Numbered from the stretch's first letter, positions 17,421 to 26,360 are shown. The stretch: 64,000 bases of DNA from Cytophagaceae bacterium (GCA_005791165.1 SXXW01000033.1:91827-155826), one strand, 5' to 3'. The notes: generated from the sequence alone by a model not told the origin. Numbers and translations: made by a program.

Positions 17421-18211
17421 TGCTTTTTGGGTTTTCGGCTTTGGTTCATGTGGGCCTTTAGTCTTTTTTCCATGGGTATTTCTTCGTTTAAAATATCCCG
17501 AATGACCACTGACGCACAAGCCCCGCCAAAAGCGGCAGGTAAATAGGATATGGTGCCGTAAGCTGATTTTTTAAAATTAGAACCGTCTGTTAAAATGAGG
17601 GATTCGTCTCGCACTTTTTCTAATGAAAACACGGCTTTTATCCCTCTGCCGACGCCCAGTCTCCTAATTCGTTTTCTGACCAAAGCGGCTAAATAACATT
17701 CTCTAGTGTCTAATAAATCCGTGGTTCTAAGTTTTGTTGGATCTAATTTACCACCTGCCCCCATGGAACTTACTATTTTGAGCTCAAGATCATAGGCTGT
17801 TTTTAGTAAAGTTAATTTAGGTGTTACGGAATCAATACAATCCATAACATAATCGAAATGCGTCGTTTCTAATATTTCTTTGGCCGCATCAGGACTCAAA
17901 AATGTTTCATGTGCATGTAAAACTAAATCAGGATTAATGGCCATTAAACGTTCAGCCATAATTTTCACTTTGGCCACTCCATGATTGGTCGCAAGTGCAG
18001 GTAATTGGCGATTCCGGTTTGTCGGATCCACCACATCTCCGTCGACAATTGTCATGGTACCAATTCCAGCTCTGGCGATAAATTCAGCTGCAAAGGATCC
18101 GACACCTCCGAGGCCAACAATCAATACATGAGCGGATTGTAATTTTTGAATGCCCTCAGGGCCGATTAATAGTTCGGAGCGACTAAGCCAACTTAAATCT
18201 TTTGAATGCAT
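17417..18211 (-). CDS. tcdA: tRNA threonylcarbamoyladenosine dehydratase (TcdA/CsdL)
   Basis: This E1-like ATP-dependent enzyme cyclises t6A to ct6A at position 37 of ANN-decoding tRNAs. The 264 residues start with the TcdA-type lead RSELLIGPEGIQKLQ, then the ThiF/MoeB nucleotide loop GLGGVGSFAAE, VDGDVVDPTNRNRQ with the conserved Asp/Asn/Arg set, DCIDSVTPK, SSMGAGGKLDP, and the C-terminal SYLPAAFG block. The zinc CxxC pairs of MoeB/ThiF are absent, as in TcdA. The gene sits between the glycosyltransferase (one base) and mog (four-base overlap). TsaE, needed for its t6A substrate, is encoded at 25229-25654. Confidence 0.9.
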   Translation of the reverse strand: MHSKDLSWLSRSELLIGPEGIQKLQSAHVLIVGLGGVGSFAAEFIARAGIGTMTIVDGDVVDPTNRNRQLPALATNHGVAKVKIMAERLMAINPDLVLHAHETFLSPDAAKEILETTHFDYVMDCIDSVTPKLTLLKTAYDLELKIVSSMGAGGKLDPTKLRTTDLLDTRECYLAALVRKRIRRLGVGRGIKAVFSLEKVRDESLILTDGSNFKKSAYGTISYLPAAFGGACASVVIRDILNEEIPMEKRLKAHMNQSRKPKKQ

Positions 18212-18212
18212 G

Positions 18213-19166
18213 CTAAGAAACTTCTTCCTTGATTTTATAATCTGTTGTTTTGTCGGAGTTTGTAATTAATAATTCGCCAATAAAACCAGCTAAGAATAAT
18301 TGGACCCCCAAAATGATCGCAACTAAGGCCAAATAAAATAAGGGGTTATCCGTGACATTCCTATATTTTAATTGATTTGCGATGTTGTACAACTTTTCGC
18401 CGATCAACCATGTAGTTAGAATAGTCCCTGAGAAAAAGGAAAAAATCCCCAAGCTCCCAAAAAGATGCATGGGCCTTTTCCCAAAAGCCTGTACAAATGA
18501 GATGGAAAGGAGGTCTAAGAATCCGAAAATAAAACGTTCTAATCCAAATTTGGTTACGCCATATTTTCTTGCTTGATGTTGAACAACCTTTTCTCCAATC
18601 TTAGTAAATCCATTCCATTTTGCTTGAACGGGGATATATCGGTGCATTTCTCCATACAGTCGGAGTGTCTTGACCACTTCTTTTTTATAGGCTTTTAACC
18701 CACAATTGAAATCATTTAGCTGTACGCCAGATAATTTTCTGGTTGCAGCATTATATAATTTTGTGGGTATTGTTTTTGAAATAGGGTCAAATCTTTTTTG
18801 CTTCCAACCAGAAACAAGGTCATAATCTTGTTCTTTGACCATTTGATAAAGCGCTGGAATTTCATCTGGAGAATCCTGCAAATCAGCATCCATGGTAATC
18901 ACTACGTCGCCTTGCGCTCGAGAAAATCCTTCATGCAGAGCAGCTGATTTGCCATAATTTCTAGCAAAACAAATACCTTTAACAGGTTTATATTCTTTAG
19001 ACAAGGAATTAATCACCTCCCATGACGCATCGGTGCTTCCATCATTGATAAAAATAAGCTCGTAGGAAAACGAGTTTGTTTTCATTACTTGATCTATCCA
19101 AGCTGTAAGTTCTGGTAAAGATTCAGCTTCGTTAAAAAGAGGAACAAGAATAGATATTTGCAACAT
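18213..19166 (-). CDS. Family 2 glycosyltransferase, polyprenyl-phosphate sugar transferase type
   Basis: From the ATG at 19166 the protein has 317 residues: a GT2 catalytic domain (ILVPLFNEAESL, FINDGSTD, MDADLQDSPDE with the DxD-type metal site) followed by two C-terminal hydrophobic helices at about 225-250 and 270-300. This is the DPM1/GtrB/ArnC layout, enzymes that put a sugar on a lipid phosphate at the membrane. An upstream extension (MFLYFCWQKHPY) uses a start at 19202 but lacks family similarity. It belongs to the aroQ-to-mog run. Confidence 0.85.
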   Translation of the reverse strand: MLQISILVPLFNEAESLPELTAWIDQVMKTNSFSYELIFINDGSTDASWEVINSLSKEYKPVKGICFARNYGKSAALHEGFSRAQGDVVITMDADLQDSPDEIPALYQMVKEQDYDLVSGWKQKRFDPISKTIPTKLYNAATRKLSGVQLNDFNCGLKAYKKEVVKTLRLYGEMHRYIPVQAKWNGFTKIGEKVVQHQARKYGVTKFGLERFIFGFLDLLSISFVQAFGKRPMHLFGSLGIFSFFSGTILTTWLIGEKLYNIANQLKYRNVTDNPLFYLALVAIILGVQLFLAGFIGELLITNSDKTTDYKIKEEVS

Positions 19167-19213
19167 ATAAGGATGTTTCTGCCAACAAAAATACAAAAAC
19201 ATGTGGTTAATTT

Positions 19214-19930
19214 TTATTCGAAGATTAAATAGTAGGGATAAAGCAATAATTTAAATGCTTCTGAATATTCATTTTTTTCATCTTTGATGTATAAGTTATC
19301 AATGGCTAACTCTACTTTATTAGTCGAACCGAGACAAATCACCCGTAGGAGTTTTGATTTAGGAGTAGAGAATATATGTAGATATTGATGAACAAATAGG
19401 CCATTTTTCCCTAGCTCTTTTTCAAATTTATCCATCACTTCTTTTGGGTAAATGACTGCAAATTTCCCTCCAGGTTTTAACTGGTTTTTAATGGAACCAA
19501 CCAAATCCACAACATTCAATTCGTCATCATGTATGGCAATTTGTTTGTCTTCTAATGGAGTGGGTAGGTGATTTGAAAAAAATGGTGGATTCGAAATGAT
19601 GAAATCATACCGATTGTTTGTGGATAACGAACGTATATCTGAATTAATTACCTGAATCTGATTTTTGAATGGGCTATTTTTTATATTCTCTAATGCGATA
19701 GTTGCAACTTCTTGATGAATTTCAATCGCATCAATATTCGCATCTGGATTGGATTGAGCAAGCATGCAGGCCAATAAACCGCACCCAGTTCCTATGTCTA
19801 AGATTTTTCCATGGGCAAATGGGTGAGCCCATGCACCCAATAAGCAAGCCTCAGTACTTATTTTTAATCCCGGATTACCGTGGGCTAAGGAAAATTGTTT
19901 GAAGGTGAAGACCGATCTATTTCCTCCCAT
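19214..19930 (-). CDS. trmN6: tRNA1(Val) (adenine37-N6)-methyltransferase-like protein
   Basis: The 238 residues show the small-domain methyltransferase pattern of YfiC/TrmN6: FTFKQFSLAH at the N-terminus, the SAM loop DIGTGCG (45-51), acidic strand IDAIEIH, and the N6-adenine catalytic NPPF (114-117). The N-terminal FxFKQF and KISTEACLLGAWA match the YfiC group rather than 23S or DNA methyltransferases. Its start lies inside the end of the RNase H gene (14-base overlap), so translation is likely coupled. Confidence 0.85.
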   Translation of the reverse strand: MGGNRSVFTFKQFSLAHGNPGLKISTEACLLGAWAHPFAHGKILDIGTGCGLLACMLAQSNPDANIDAIEIHQEVATIALENIKNSPFKNQIQVINSDIRSLSTNNRYDFIISNPPFFSNHLPTPLEDKQIAIHDDELNVVDLVGSIKNQLKPGGKFAVIYPKEVMDKFEKELGKNGLFVHQYLHIFSTPKSKLLRVICLGSTNKVELAIDNLYIKDEKNEYSEAFKLLLYPYYLIFE

Positions 19931-20543
19931 AATCTGCTGGATTTTCTCCCCAATCTTCAGTTTCCCATTTTAATATTTTAGTGGAGTATGGGTTTTTATG
20001 TAGCCATTCTAACGCACTATCGACCATTTTAAATAGCTCTTCCGTGACCGGACTACGTTCTAAATTCGTTTTTATCGCCTTTTTTTTAACCCATGAAATA
20101 GCGGTTCTTGAATCTGAATAAATGGGAAATGGGCAATTATTTTTTTTCAAATAGGCCAATCCGTGAACAATAGCTAAAAACTCACCTAAATTAACGGTGC
20201 CTAATGGGAAAGGACCTCTAAAAAATAAAACATCTTTCGTTTCTGTGTTTACGCCTTGGTATTCCAAAACGCCTGGATTTCCAGCGCATGCGGCGTCAAC
20301 TGAAATGGATGGAATGACAATGGTTTCATTCGTTATTTTTCTACTCTTTGATGGGGCTGACTTTGTTTGAATGCTGGCCCAATAGTTCTTTTTGGATGCA
20401 TGAAAAGCTTGCTCTTTTGTCTCAAAAGATTTGAATTGCGCATTTGGGAATCCTTTGATATTTTGCTCTGTTTCTGCCCAGTTGTCAAATATACCGGTTT
20501 TATGACCTGCCCAAATAACATAATATTTTTGCTTTTTAGCCAT
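19917..20543 (-). CDS. Ribonuclease H with N-terminal viroplasmin-type hybrid-binding domain
   Basis: The protein cleaves RNA in RNA-DNA hybrids. Residues 5-50 form a caulimovirus viroplasmin/HBD domain (YYVIWAGHKTGIF, FKSFETKEQA), which binds hybrids in RNase H1. After a Ser/Lys linker the RNase H fold follows, with the four acidic metal ligands visible: Asp83 (SVDAACAGNP), Glu121 (GEFLAI), Asp144 (YSDSRTA) and Asp204 (ENPADYG). The DAACxGNPG variant is typical of the Bacteroidota/Firmicutes group. It lies between marC (one base) and trmN6 (overlap). Confidence 0.9.
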   Translation of the reverse strand: MAKKQKYYVIWAGHKTGIFDNWAETEQNIKGFPNAQFKSFETKEQAFHASKKNYWASIQTKSAPSKSRKITNETIVIPSISVDAACAGNPGVLEYQGVNTETKDVLFFRGPFPLGTVNLGEFLAIVHGLAYLKKNNCPFPIYSDSRTAISWVKKKAIKTNLERSPVTEELFKMVDSALEWLHKNPYSTKILKWETEDWGENPADYGRK

Positions 20544-20544
20544 A

Positions 20545-21114
20545 TTATAAGAGTCTTGTTTTAAATATCTTGATGGCTATGGCAATCAAAATTACTCCAA
20601 AAACTTTTCTTAAAATTTGCGTCCCAGCATTTCCTAATTTCCTTTCAATCCAAACACTTGAGCGTAACACCAAATAAATAAAAATCAAATTGATTAAGAT
20701 ACTAATCAAGATATTGACTTCTTCAAATTGTGATTTTAATGAGATTAATGTGGTCATAGTACCTGCTCCTGCAATTATGGGGAAAGCGAGTGGAACAATG
20801 GAATGGGAACCAGTAGTTATGGTATCATTTTTGAATATATTTCTACCTAAAGTCATTTCAAGGCCTATTAAAAATAATATTAATGCACCGGCGACAGCAA
20901 AAGAATTAGTATCCACCCCTAAAAATGCCAGTATAAATTTTCCGGCAAAGAAAAATCCCACCATGATTAAACCTGAAACTAAGGTTGCTTGGCCCGCATG
21001 AATTTCTCCATTCTTTTTTCTTAAGTCGATGATGATGGGTATAGCACCTAAAATATCAATGACTGAAAATAAAATTAATGAAGAGGATACTATTTCTTTA
21101 AAGTTGATTTCCAT
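20545..21114 (-). CDS. MarC-family integral membrane protein
   Basis: The 189-residue protein has six predicted membrane helices and the MarC (UPF0056) pattern: LFSVIDILGAIPIIIDL near the N-terminus, FLGVDTNSFAVAGALILF in the middle, and VPLAFPIIAGAGTM after it. Related proteins were once linked to multiple antibiotic resistance, but that role was not confirmed; function is unknown. It lies one base from the class V aminotransferase and one from RNase H. Confidence 0.85.
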   Translation of the reverse strand: MEINFKEIVSSSLILFSVIDILGAIPIIIDLRKKNGEIHAGQATLVSGLIMVGFFFAGKFILAFLGVDTNSFAVAGALILFLIGLEMTLGRNIFKNDTITTGSHSIVPLAFPIIAGAGTMTTLISLKSQFEEVNILISILINLIFIYLVLRSSVWIERKLGNAGTQILRKVFGVILIAIAIKIFKTRLL

Positions 21115-21115
21115 T

Positions 21116-22171
21116 TTACGAATTGATCAAATTAAATAATTGATGAAAATCTTCAAGTGTATGGCTAGGAAAATTTGCAATACGAATGGTATTGTCTTTC
21201 CAATTTCCATATCCCTTACCTAATTCAATGTTGTTATTTAAACACAAACCTTGAAGTCTTTTTATTTGAATCGCTTCTCCTGTTAAAGCGAATACGGTAG
21301 GAAGTCGGACGAATGGGTTTTTAATTAAAAATGAAAGGTTAAAAGTATTTGATTGGGAGAAAAATTCCGTTAATAATTTTGCTTTTTCATTTGTTTGCCG
21401 ATCAATTTCCGAAAGGCTTGGAAGTAGGTGAGCCAATTTATTTAATACATAAATACTAAGTACGTTAGGGGTATAGTGAGTCTGAAAAAGCTTTCGATTT
21501 TCTTCCATTAAAAGAACGTCGTTGTAATGGACTTTTTTATTTAATTGGGTTGCTCTTTTAAGTGCTTTAGGTGAACAAATGAGTATCCCTAAACCCGCCG
21601 GAATCCCTATGCATTTCTGAACGGAGGCGAACCAAACATCTGCTTCCTGCCATGGCAAATTAATTCCTCCCATGGTTGAAGTGGCATCTACAGCGATAAT
21701 GGCTTCCTCATTTAGATTGAAATCAGATCTACATATGTTTTGTCCTGTGCCATTTGAAGTTTCACTTTGAACTAAGCAGATGGTATCAAAATCAAACATA
21801 CTTAAATTACTAGCCACTGATTTCAAGTCCTCGTTAATGTCAAATTCAAAAGAATGGGCATTAGGAATAGTCTGCTGGACATAATGGGCCCATTTTTTGC
21901 CAAATGCCCCGTTAAATAAGTGTAGACTTTTTTCTTTTATGAGCGATTGAGCTACAATTTCCCAAGCTTCAGTGGCTGAGGATATGAAATATAATGTGTA
22001 ATCCTGAGGGATATTCCATTTTTCATGAAGTATTTGGAGCGTGTCTTTGAGCAAAACTTCAAAGCGCTCGCTTCGGTGATTTATACTAACAACGCCATTT
22101 GAAAACGCCTCTTGGATAAATCCGAGGACTTCAGGATGAACCTTGGAAGGACCTGGATAAAATGAGAGCAT
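21116..22171 (-). CDS. Class V aminotransferase, phosphoserine-aminotransferase-like
   Basis: The 351 residues fit fold-type I class V aminotransferases. YPGPSKVHPEV at the start, SSATEAWE (phosphate-binding turn, 64-71), VDATSTMGG with the PLP Asp162, and Lys186 in SVQKCIGIPAGLG are the landmarks. It is shorter and more divergent than canonical SerC, and resembles the alanine-glyoxylate/SerC-like group frequent in Bacteroidota. Substrate is therefore not assigned. It follows aroQ by three bases and precedes marC by one. Confidence 0.75.
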   Translation of the reverse strand: MLSFYPGPSKVHPEVLGFIQEAFSNGVVSINHRSERFEVLLKDTLQILHEKWNIPQDYTLYFISSATEAWEIVAQSLIKEKSLHLFNGAFGKKWAHYVQQTIPNAHSFEFDINEDLKSVASNLSMFDFDTICLVQSETSNGTGQNICRSDFNLNEEAIIAVDATSTMGGINLPWQEADVWFASVQKCIGIPAGLGILICSPKALKRATQLNKKVHYNDVLLMEENRKLFQTHYTPNVLSIYVLNKLAHLLPSLSEIDRQTNEKAKLLTEFFSQSNTFNLSFLIKNPFVRLPTVFALTGEAIQIKRLQGLCLNNNIELGKGYGNWKDNTIRIANFPSHTLEDFHQLFNLINS

Positions 22172-22174
22172 GAA

Positions 22175-22600
22175 TTAGAGAAATGAATAAAGTCCTAAAT
22201 CGTAACCGGGTAAACCAAAACCAACAATACTGCCCTTGCATTTTGGACTCAGGTAGCTATGGGCGCGATAGGATTCTCTAGCGTGTACATTGGAAATGTG
22301 AATTTCTATGACGGGAGTTTTAATGGCCGAAACAGCATCTGCCAGGGCGATGGACGTATGAGTATATCCGCCAGCATTTAATAAAATACCATCATAGGAA
22401 AATCCCACCTCGTGTAATTTATTGATCATGGCACCTTCTTCATTGGACTGGAAATAAGAGATTTCAAATTCCTTTTCAAATTTATCTCGCAACACTTCAA
22501 GGTATTGTTCGAACGTTTGTTGGCCATAAATTTCAGGCTCTCTGGTGCCCAACAAATTTAAGTTGGGTCCATTCAGAATTAAGATTTTTTGACGTACCAT
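22175..22600 (-). CDS. aroQ: 3-dehydroquinate dehydratase, type II
   Basis: This enzyme removes water from 3-dehydroquinate in the shikimate pathway. From ATG 22600 it has 141 residues: ILNGPNLNLLGTREPEIYG with the catalytic Tyr25, NAGGYTHTSIAL, and EIHISNVHARE with the catalytic His. The frame is open further upstream to 22702, but those residues have no family counterpart and would overlap the xerD start. It heads the eight-gene minus-strand run and is divergent from xerD across a 100-base gap. Confidence 0.95.
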   Translation of the reverse strand: MVRQKILILNGPNLNLLGTREPEIYGQQTFEQYLEVLRDKFEKEFEISYFQSNEEGAMINKLHEVGFSYDGILLNAGGYTHTSIALADAVSAIKTPVIEIHISNVHARESYRAHSYLSPKCKGSIVGFGLPGYDLGLYSFL

Positions 22601-22700
22601 AGAAAAAGAATTTAATAAGGGCCAATCTATATTTAGATCTAATGCGATGTAAAAATACGTATTTCTGTTAAATTTATGTGATTGTTTAAATAAATTGCCC

Positions 22701-23600
22701 ATGTGGGAAAATGAAATTCAGACTTTTGGGCATTATTTAAGGATTGAAAGGGGCCTCTCTGGGCACTCCTTAGAGGCCTATATACGCGATATTCGGAAGT
22801 TGGCCACTTATTTGACTCCCTTACAAACGCCCATTTTGGACGTAAAAGAAAATCAGATTCTTGATTTTTTAAAAGATCTACATAGCCTCGGTATTGAAGC
22901 AAGCACACAGTCACGATGTTTATCGGGCATTCGAAGTTTCTTTCAGTATTTAGTTTTTGAAGGTAAGATTCCAATGGATCCTACGGTGCATATTAAGAGT
23001 CCGCAGAAAGGCAGAAAATTGCCGGATACGCTTTCATTTGATGAAATCAAATTGATTTTAGAGGCAAATGACATGAGTACCAATGAAGGAGTACGGAATC
23101 GGACTATGTTAGAATTTTTATATGGGGCCGGACTTCGCGTTTCGGAATTAGTAGGTTTGAAATTGACCGATGTATACATTGAAAATGGCTTTATCAAAGT
23201 GTGTGGAAAGGGGGATAAGGAGCGTTTGGTTCCAGCGGGCCGAGATGCATTTACTTATTTGAAATTATATTTAGCGCATATTAGGCCACAAATCCCAATA
23301 AAAAAATCCGCAGTAAATTATGTGTTTTTAAATCGGCGTGGGTCTCCATTAAGCCGAGTGATGGTGTTTATTATTTGCAAAGACTTAGCACAAAAGGCAA
23401 GTATTCAAAAGACAATTAGTCCGCATACTTTTAGGCATTCTTTTGCGACTCATTTGATTGAGGGTGGGGCTGATCTGAGGGCAGTCCAGGTGATGCTTGG
23501 GCATGAATCCATCTTGACTACGGAAATTTATACGCACTTAGATCGGGCTTATTTAAGCCAAATGGTGAGGGATTTCCACCCCTTGAATAAAAAGTTATAG
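22701..23600 (+). CDS. xerD: Tyrosine recombinase XerD, chromosome dimer resolution
   Basis: The 299-residue protein has the SAM-like core-binding domain (about 1-90) and a catalytic domain with the full set Arg146 (GAGLRVSEL), Lys170, His242 and Arg245 (HTFRHSF), His268 (LGHES) and nucleophile Tyr277. It works with a partner Xer protein at dif, activated by FtsK, which is encoded at 31004-33442. Length and context (next to aroQ, no attachment-site repeats, no cargo) mark it as the housekeeping enzyme rather than an integrase. I chose ATG 22701 over the upstream TTG at 22695. Its TAG stop overlaps the convergent gene's stop (TTATAG). Confidence 0.92.
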   Translation: MWENEIQTFGHYLRIERGLSGHSLEAYIRDIRKLATYLTPLQTPILDVKENQILDFLKDLHSLGIEASTQSRCLSGIRSFFQYLVFEGKIPMDPTVHIKSPQKGRKLPDTLSFDEIKLILEANDMSTNEGVRNRTMLEFLYGAGLRVSELVGLKLTDVYIENGFIKVCGKGDKERLVPAGRDAFTYLKLYLAHIRPQIPIKKSAVNYVFLNRRGSPLSRVMVFIICKDLAQKASIQKTISPHTFRHSFATHLIEGGADLRAVQVMLGHESILTTEIYTHLDRAYLSQMVRDFHPLNKKL

Positions 23601-24011
23601 CAATTCCGAGTTTTCTTCAGGGAATGGGATGAAAACGAAATTGGTAAATTGGCCATCTACGACAAATAGGCATGCAAATTCCTCAATGTCTTTGTAGTTT
23701 TGCACGAACAACTCCATGTTTTCTTCGGCAATTAATTTACGTTGCACAAATTCCTCCATCATGGAGGCATGGTAGTTCCATTTGTTTTCGTTTAACTCGT
23801 TGACGCCAATTAACTTCTGACCTATCTCGATGGGCCTTTGGGAAGTTACAAAAATGGGGAAATCCGAAAATCCTCTTTTCTTTACTTGGTATGCAGCCTC
23901 TTTTAAGGTATCAGAGACTTTAATGAAATCGGTCGAAATGAGGCCTAAGTATTTACCATTTAAATCTGGTGAATTGGGGGCATTTGAAATGGCAGTATAA
24001 TCTTCTAGCAT
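23595..24011 (-). CDS. Conserved-looking hypothetical protein
   Basis: I do not recognise this 138-residue protein. It has no signal peptide or membrane helix and a mixed alpha/beta composition, with an acidic C-terminus (FPEENSELL). Blocks that look structured are YLGLISTDFIKVSDTLKEAA, FPIFVTSQRPIEIG and LFVVDGQFTNFVFIPF. It follows alanine dehydrogenase by six bases and is likely the last gene of the SDR-tsaE-ald operon. A small cytoplasmic protein of Bacteroidota-restricted distribution is my best description. Confidence 0.6.
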   Translation of the reverse strand: MLEDYTAISNAPNSPDLNGKYLGLISTDFIKVSDTLKEAAYQVKKRGFSDFPIFVTSQRPIEIGQKLIGVNELNENKWNYHASMMEEFVQRKLIAEENMELFVQNYKDIEEFACLFVVDGQFTNFVFIPFPEENSELL

Positions 24012-24017
24012 GGCCGA

Positions 24018-25232
24018 TTAATTCATTAATAATAGTTGGATATCTTTAATAGGTCTTTTAAATAATTTCCCAATTAAAGGATGGGTGACGTGTCCTTTAT
24101 AGCAATAAACACCTTTCATGAACGATTTTCCTTGCCGAAGCATTTCTTCAATTCCCCCTGTTTTCCCCGTTTTTAAAACAAAAGAAGTAATTAAATTACT
24201 GATGGCAAGACTGGAAGTTTTTGAGACTAAGGAAGGAATATTAGGTACACAATAATGGGTAATTCCGTATTTATTGAAGGTTGGTTTTTTCAAATTAGTC
24301 ATTTCAGAAGTTTCGAAACAGCCACCTTGATCGATGCAAACGTCAATGATCAGCGTACCCTCTTTTAAATTAGCCACCATTTCTTCGGTCACCACGCATG
24401 GGGTAATTCCAGAATCAGATCTTAAAGCGCCAACGATAACCGTGGCTTCTTGCAGGGCTTTGGGTAAATTTTCAGAATCAATGACTTGGGTAATTAATGG
24501 AAAACCCAAGGTACTTTTTAGCCTTTGTAATTTATAAATGTCTTTGTCAAAAATTTGCATTTGAATGCCTGAATGCCATGCGGCTCTGGCAACTTGTTCC
24601 GCTACATGCCCTGATCCTAAAATAACTAAATTGAAAGGAGGAACCCCTGTTACATTTCCTAGTAATATACCGGCACCTTCTTTGTTGCGTAATAATTCTC
24701 TTGCGATAGGTAATACCAATTGGCCAGCAATTTCAGCCATTATTTTAACAAAAGGGAATTCACCTCCATTATCTTCAGCCAATTCAAGTCCAATGGCAAG
24801 GATTTTTTTTAGGTTTAATTGGTCTATTGCTTCAGAGCTTAGCTGATGTTGAGATGCGCATGAAATGATGGCATGCCCCACCTTCATTTGGCTAATTTCA
24901 TTAAGGGTCGGCGCGTTAATTTTAATAATCAGCGGACATTGCCAAACTTGATTTTGATTTTCGGTCACGCTGGCACCGGCTAAAAGATAATCGGCATCAT
25001 TAAATCCTGCTCTCTCACCGGCTGATTTTTCTACACATACATCATGGCCATTGGCAATTAGTAGTTGGGCCGCTTGAGGACTCAATGCAACTCGATTTTC
25101 ATCCTTAGAATCTTCCTTAGGAATACCAATTTGAATGGATTTTGCATTTTTTTTGGTCCAATTCATGGCCTCCATCGTCATGACTCCTTGTTGGGCCAAT
25201 ATCTCCTGAAAGGGTGTGTTTTCTGTCATCAT
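24018..25232 (-). CDS. Alanine dehydrogenase / PNT-family NAD-binding protein
   Basis: The 404 residues match the alanine dehydrogenase and pyridine nucleotide transhydrogenase alpha family: N-terminal IGIPKEDSKDENRVALSP with the pyruvate-binding Arg/Lys, VEKSAGERAGFND, the Rossmann GSGHVAEQVARAA, and IDVCIDQGGCFETS. Bacteroidota have this divergent form directly after tsaE, as here. It should interconvert L-alanine and pyruvate with NAD, but divergence leaves substrate unproven. ATG 25232 overlaps the tsaE stop by four bases; the open frame continues only to a TTG at 25238. Confidence 0.85.
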   Translation of the reverse strand: MMTENTPFQEILAQQGVMTMEAMNWTKKNAKSIQIGIPKEDSKDENRVALSPQAAQLLIANGHDVCVEKSAGERAGFNDADYLLAGASVTENQNQVWQCPLIIKINAPTLNEISQMKVGHAIISCASQHQLSSEAIDQLNLKKILAIGLELAEDNGGEFPFVKIMAEIAGQLVLPIARELLRNKEGAGILLGNVTGVPPFNLVILGSGHVAEQVARAAWHSGIQMQIFDKDIYKLQRLKSTLGFPLITQVIDSENLPKALQEATVIVGALRSDSGITPCVVTEEMVANLKEGTLIIDVCIDQGGCFETSEMTNLKKPTFNKYGITHYCVPNIPSLVSKTSSLAISNLITSFVLKTGKTGGIEEMLRQGKSFMKGVYCYKGHVTHPLIGKLFKRPIKDIQLLLMN

Positions 25233-25654
25233 TGCCAATTACAAGTCAATTTACGGCTAAATTCAGTCAATTGTATGATCTCAATATTGATATGTGGGAT
25301 ATTCCATAAACTTTCAGCTCTTTCTGGCCATTCAATAAAACATAAATGACCTGAGTCAAGGTATTCTTCGATGCCAATGTCAATGGCCTCATGTATGTTT
25401 TCTAGTCGGTACAAATCAAAATGATAGACGATCTCACCTGATTCTGTTTCATAGGGATTGACCAGTGAGAACGTTGGACTTTGCACGATAGATTTGATTT
25501 TTAGTTGTTGGCCTATTTCTTTCACCAAAGTCGTTTTTCCCGCACCCATTTCTCCTCTAAATAGCCATATCTTAGGCCCAAGGTTGATCGCCTCTAATAG
25601 CTGATTTACAGCATTAGAAATATTTTCAAGCGAATATTCTATTTCAAAAATCAT
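25229..25654 (-). CDS. tsaE: tRNA t6A biosynthesis ATPase TsaE
   Basis: TsaE is the ATPase that, with TsaB and TsaD, makes threonylcarbamoyl-adenosine at tRNA position 37. The 141 residues include Walker A RGEMGAGKTT (33-42), SPTFSLVNPYE, the DLYRLE block and FIEWPERAE, all family markers. Length is normal. It overlaps both neighbours by four bases (ATGA), the SDR gene upstream and alanine dehydrogenase downstream. TcdA, which modifies t6A further, is encoded at 17417-18211. Confidence 0.95.
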   Translation of the reverse strand: MIFEIEYSLENISNAVNQLLEAINLGPKIWLFRGEMGAGKTTLVKEIGQQLKIKSIVQSPTFSLVNPYETESGEIVYHFDLYRLENIHEAIDIGIEEYLDSGHLCFIEWPERAESLWNIPHINIEIIQLTEFSRKLTCNWQ

Positions 25655-26352
25655 AATTCTATATCACCTAATTGTGGGCGAATTAATATTTCTTCAATGA
25701 CTGTCGACGCACTCATCATATAAGCTGAAAATATCGTATTAGCTATATCTTCTGCAGGTATAAATCTTGAATCAGGTAGATTAACTCCATCCCAAGCGGG
25801 TGTTAGCGTAGCGCCAGGAAGGACCGCAGTGACTTTAATTCCTTGCGTTTTCAATTCTTCTCTTAATACTTTGGTAAATCCTAATAAGGCAAATTTACTG
25901 ATGCAATATGATCCTCCTGCGGTATATGCCGTGATGGAAGCGGTAGAGCAGATGGTGAAAATATGTCCAAAGTTAGATTTTTGCATACTTGGTAAAATGG
26001 CTTTGGTCAAATGGTAAGCGCTATATAGGTTGGCCTCAATTTGACTTTCCAGTACGCCATCTTCCTCATTCTGAATTTGGCCTGGCAAAAAATAACCTGC
26101 ATTGTTAATCAGGACATCAATCTTGGTTTCTTGATTTAAAATCCATTGAGCAAAATTGGACACCTGTTTTTTATCACTTAAATCCGCCACAAAAGTGTGC
26201 AGGAGCGGATGATTAAACTCATTTTTAAGGCTTTCTAATTTTTCTGCATTCCGGGCACAAGTAAAGACTTGAAATCCGTTTTCTAAAAACTTTTTTACTA
26301 AGGCTTTTCCAATTCCTTGACTTCCCCCACTAATTATGATTGATTTCTTCAT
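25651..26352 (-). CDS. Short-chain dehydrogenase/reductase
   Basis: The 233-residue protein is a classical SDR: cofactor loop SGGSQGIGKAL (TGxxxGIG type) near the N-terminus, NNAG, catalytic Ser in ICSTAS, and YCISK (YxxxK). The usual PG motif follows in VLPGATLT. The residues after the first strand (TCARNAEKL) suggest NADP(H) preference through Arg. Substrate is unknown. I chose ATG 26352; the frame extends to a TTG at 26364. It leads the tsaE-alanine dehydrogenase operon and lies only 32 bases from the divergent MlaE gene. Confidence 0.85.
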   Translation of the reverse strand: MKKSIIISGGSQGIGKALVKKFLENGFQVFTCARNAEKLESLKNEFNHPLLHTFVADLSDKKQVSNFAQWILNQETKIDVLINNAGYFLPGQIQNEEDGVLESQIEANLYSAYHLTKAILPSMQKSNFGHIFTICSTASITAYTAGGSYCISKFALLGFTKVLREELKTQGIKVTAVLPGATLTPAWDGVNLPDSRFIPAEDIANTIFSAYMMSASTVIEEILIRPQLGDIEL

Positions 26353-26360
26353 TATCTTTG
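26353..26360 (+). promoter_or_regulatory. Candidate -7 box (TATCTTTG) for the MlaE gene
   Basis: TATCTTTG fits TAnnTTTG exactly, 25 bases before the ATG at 26385, inside the 32-base divergent gap. A matching TTG -33 element at 19-21 bases is not present, so support rests on one box. Confidence 0.3.

Noticed and set aside
17148..17546. 132-codon plus-strand frame opposite mog/tcdA
   Set aside because: It is the shadow of two conserved, overlapping minus-strand genes.
19917..20543. Viroplasmin domain as a viral remnant
   Set aside because: The caulimovirus-type domain is the normal hybrid-binding domain of cellular RNase H1, and all four acidic ligands are intact.
22701..23600. Tyrosine recombinase as sign of an integrated element
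   Set aside because: Length, catalytic set and the housekeeping neighbours (aroQ, tsaE) fit XerD; no att repeats, tRNA or cargo genes nearby.
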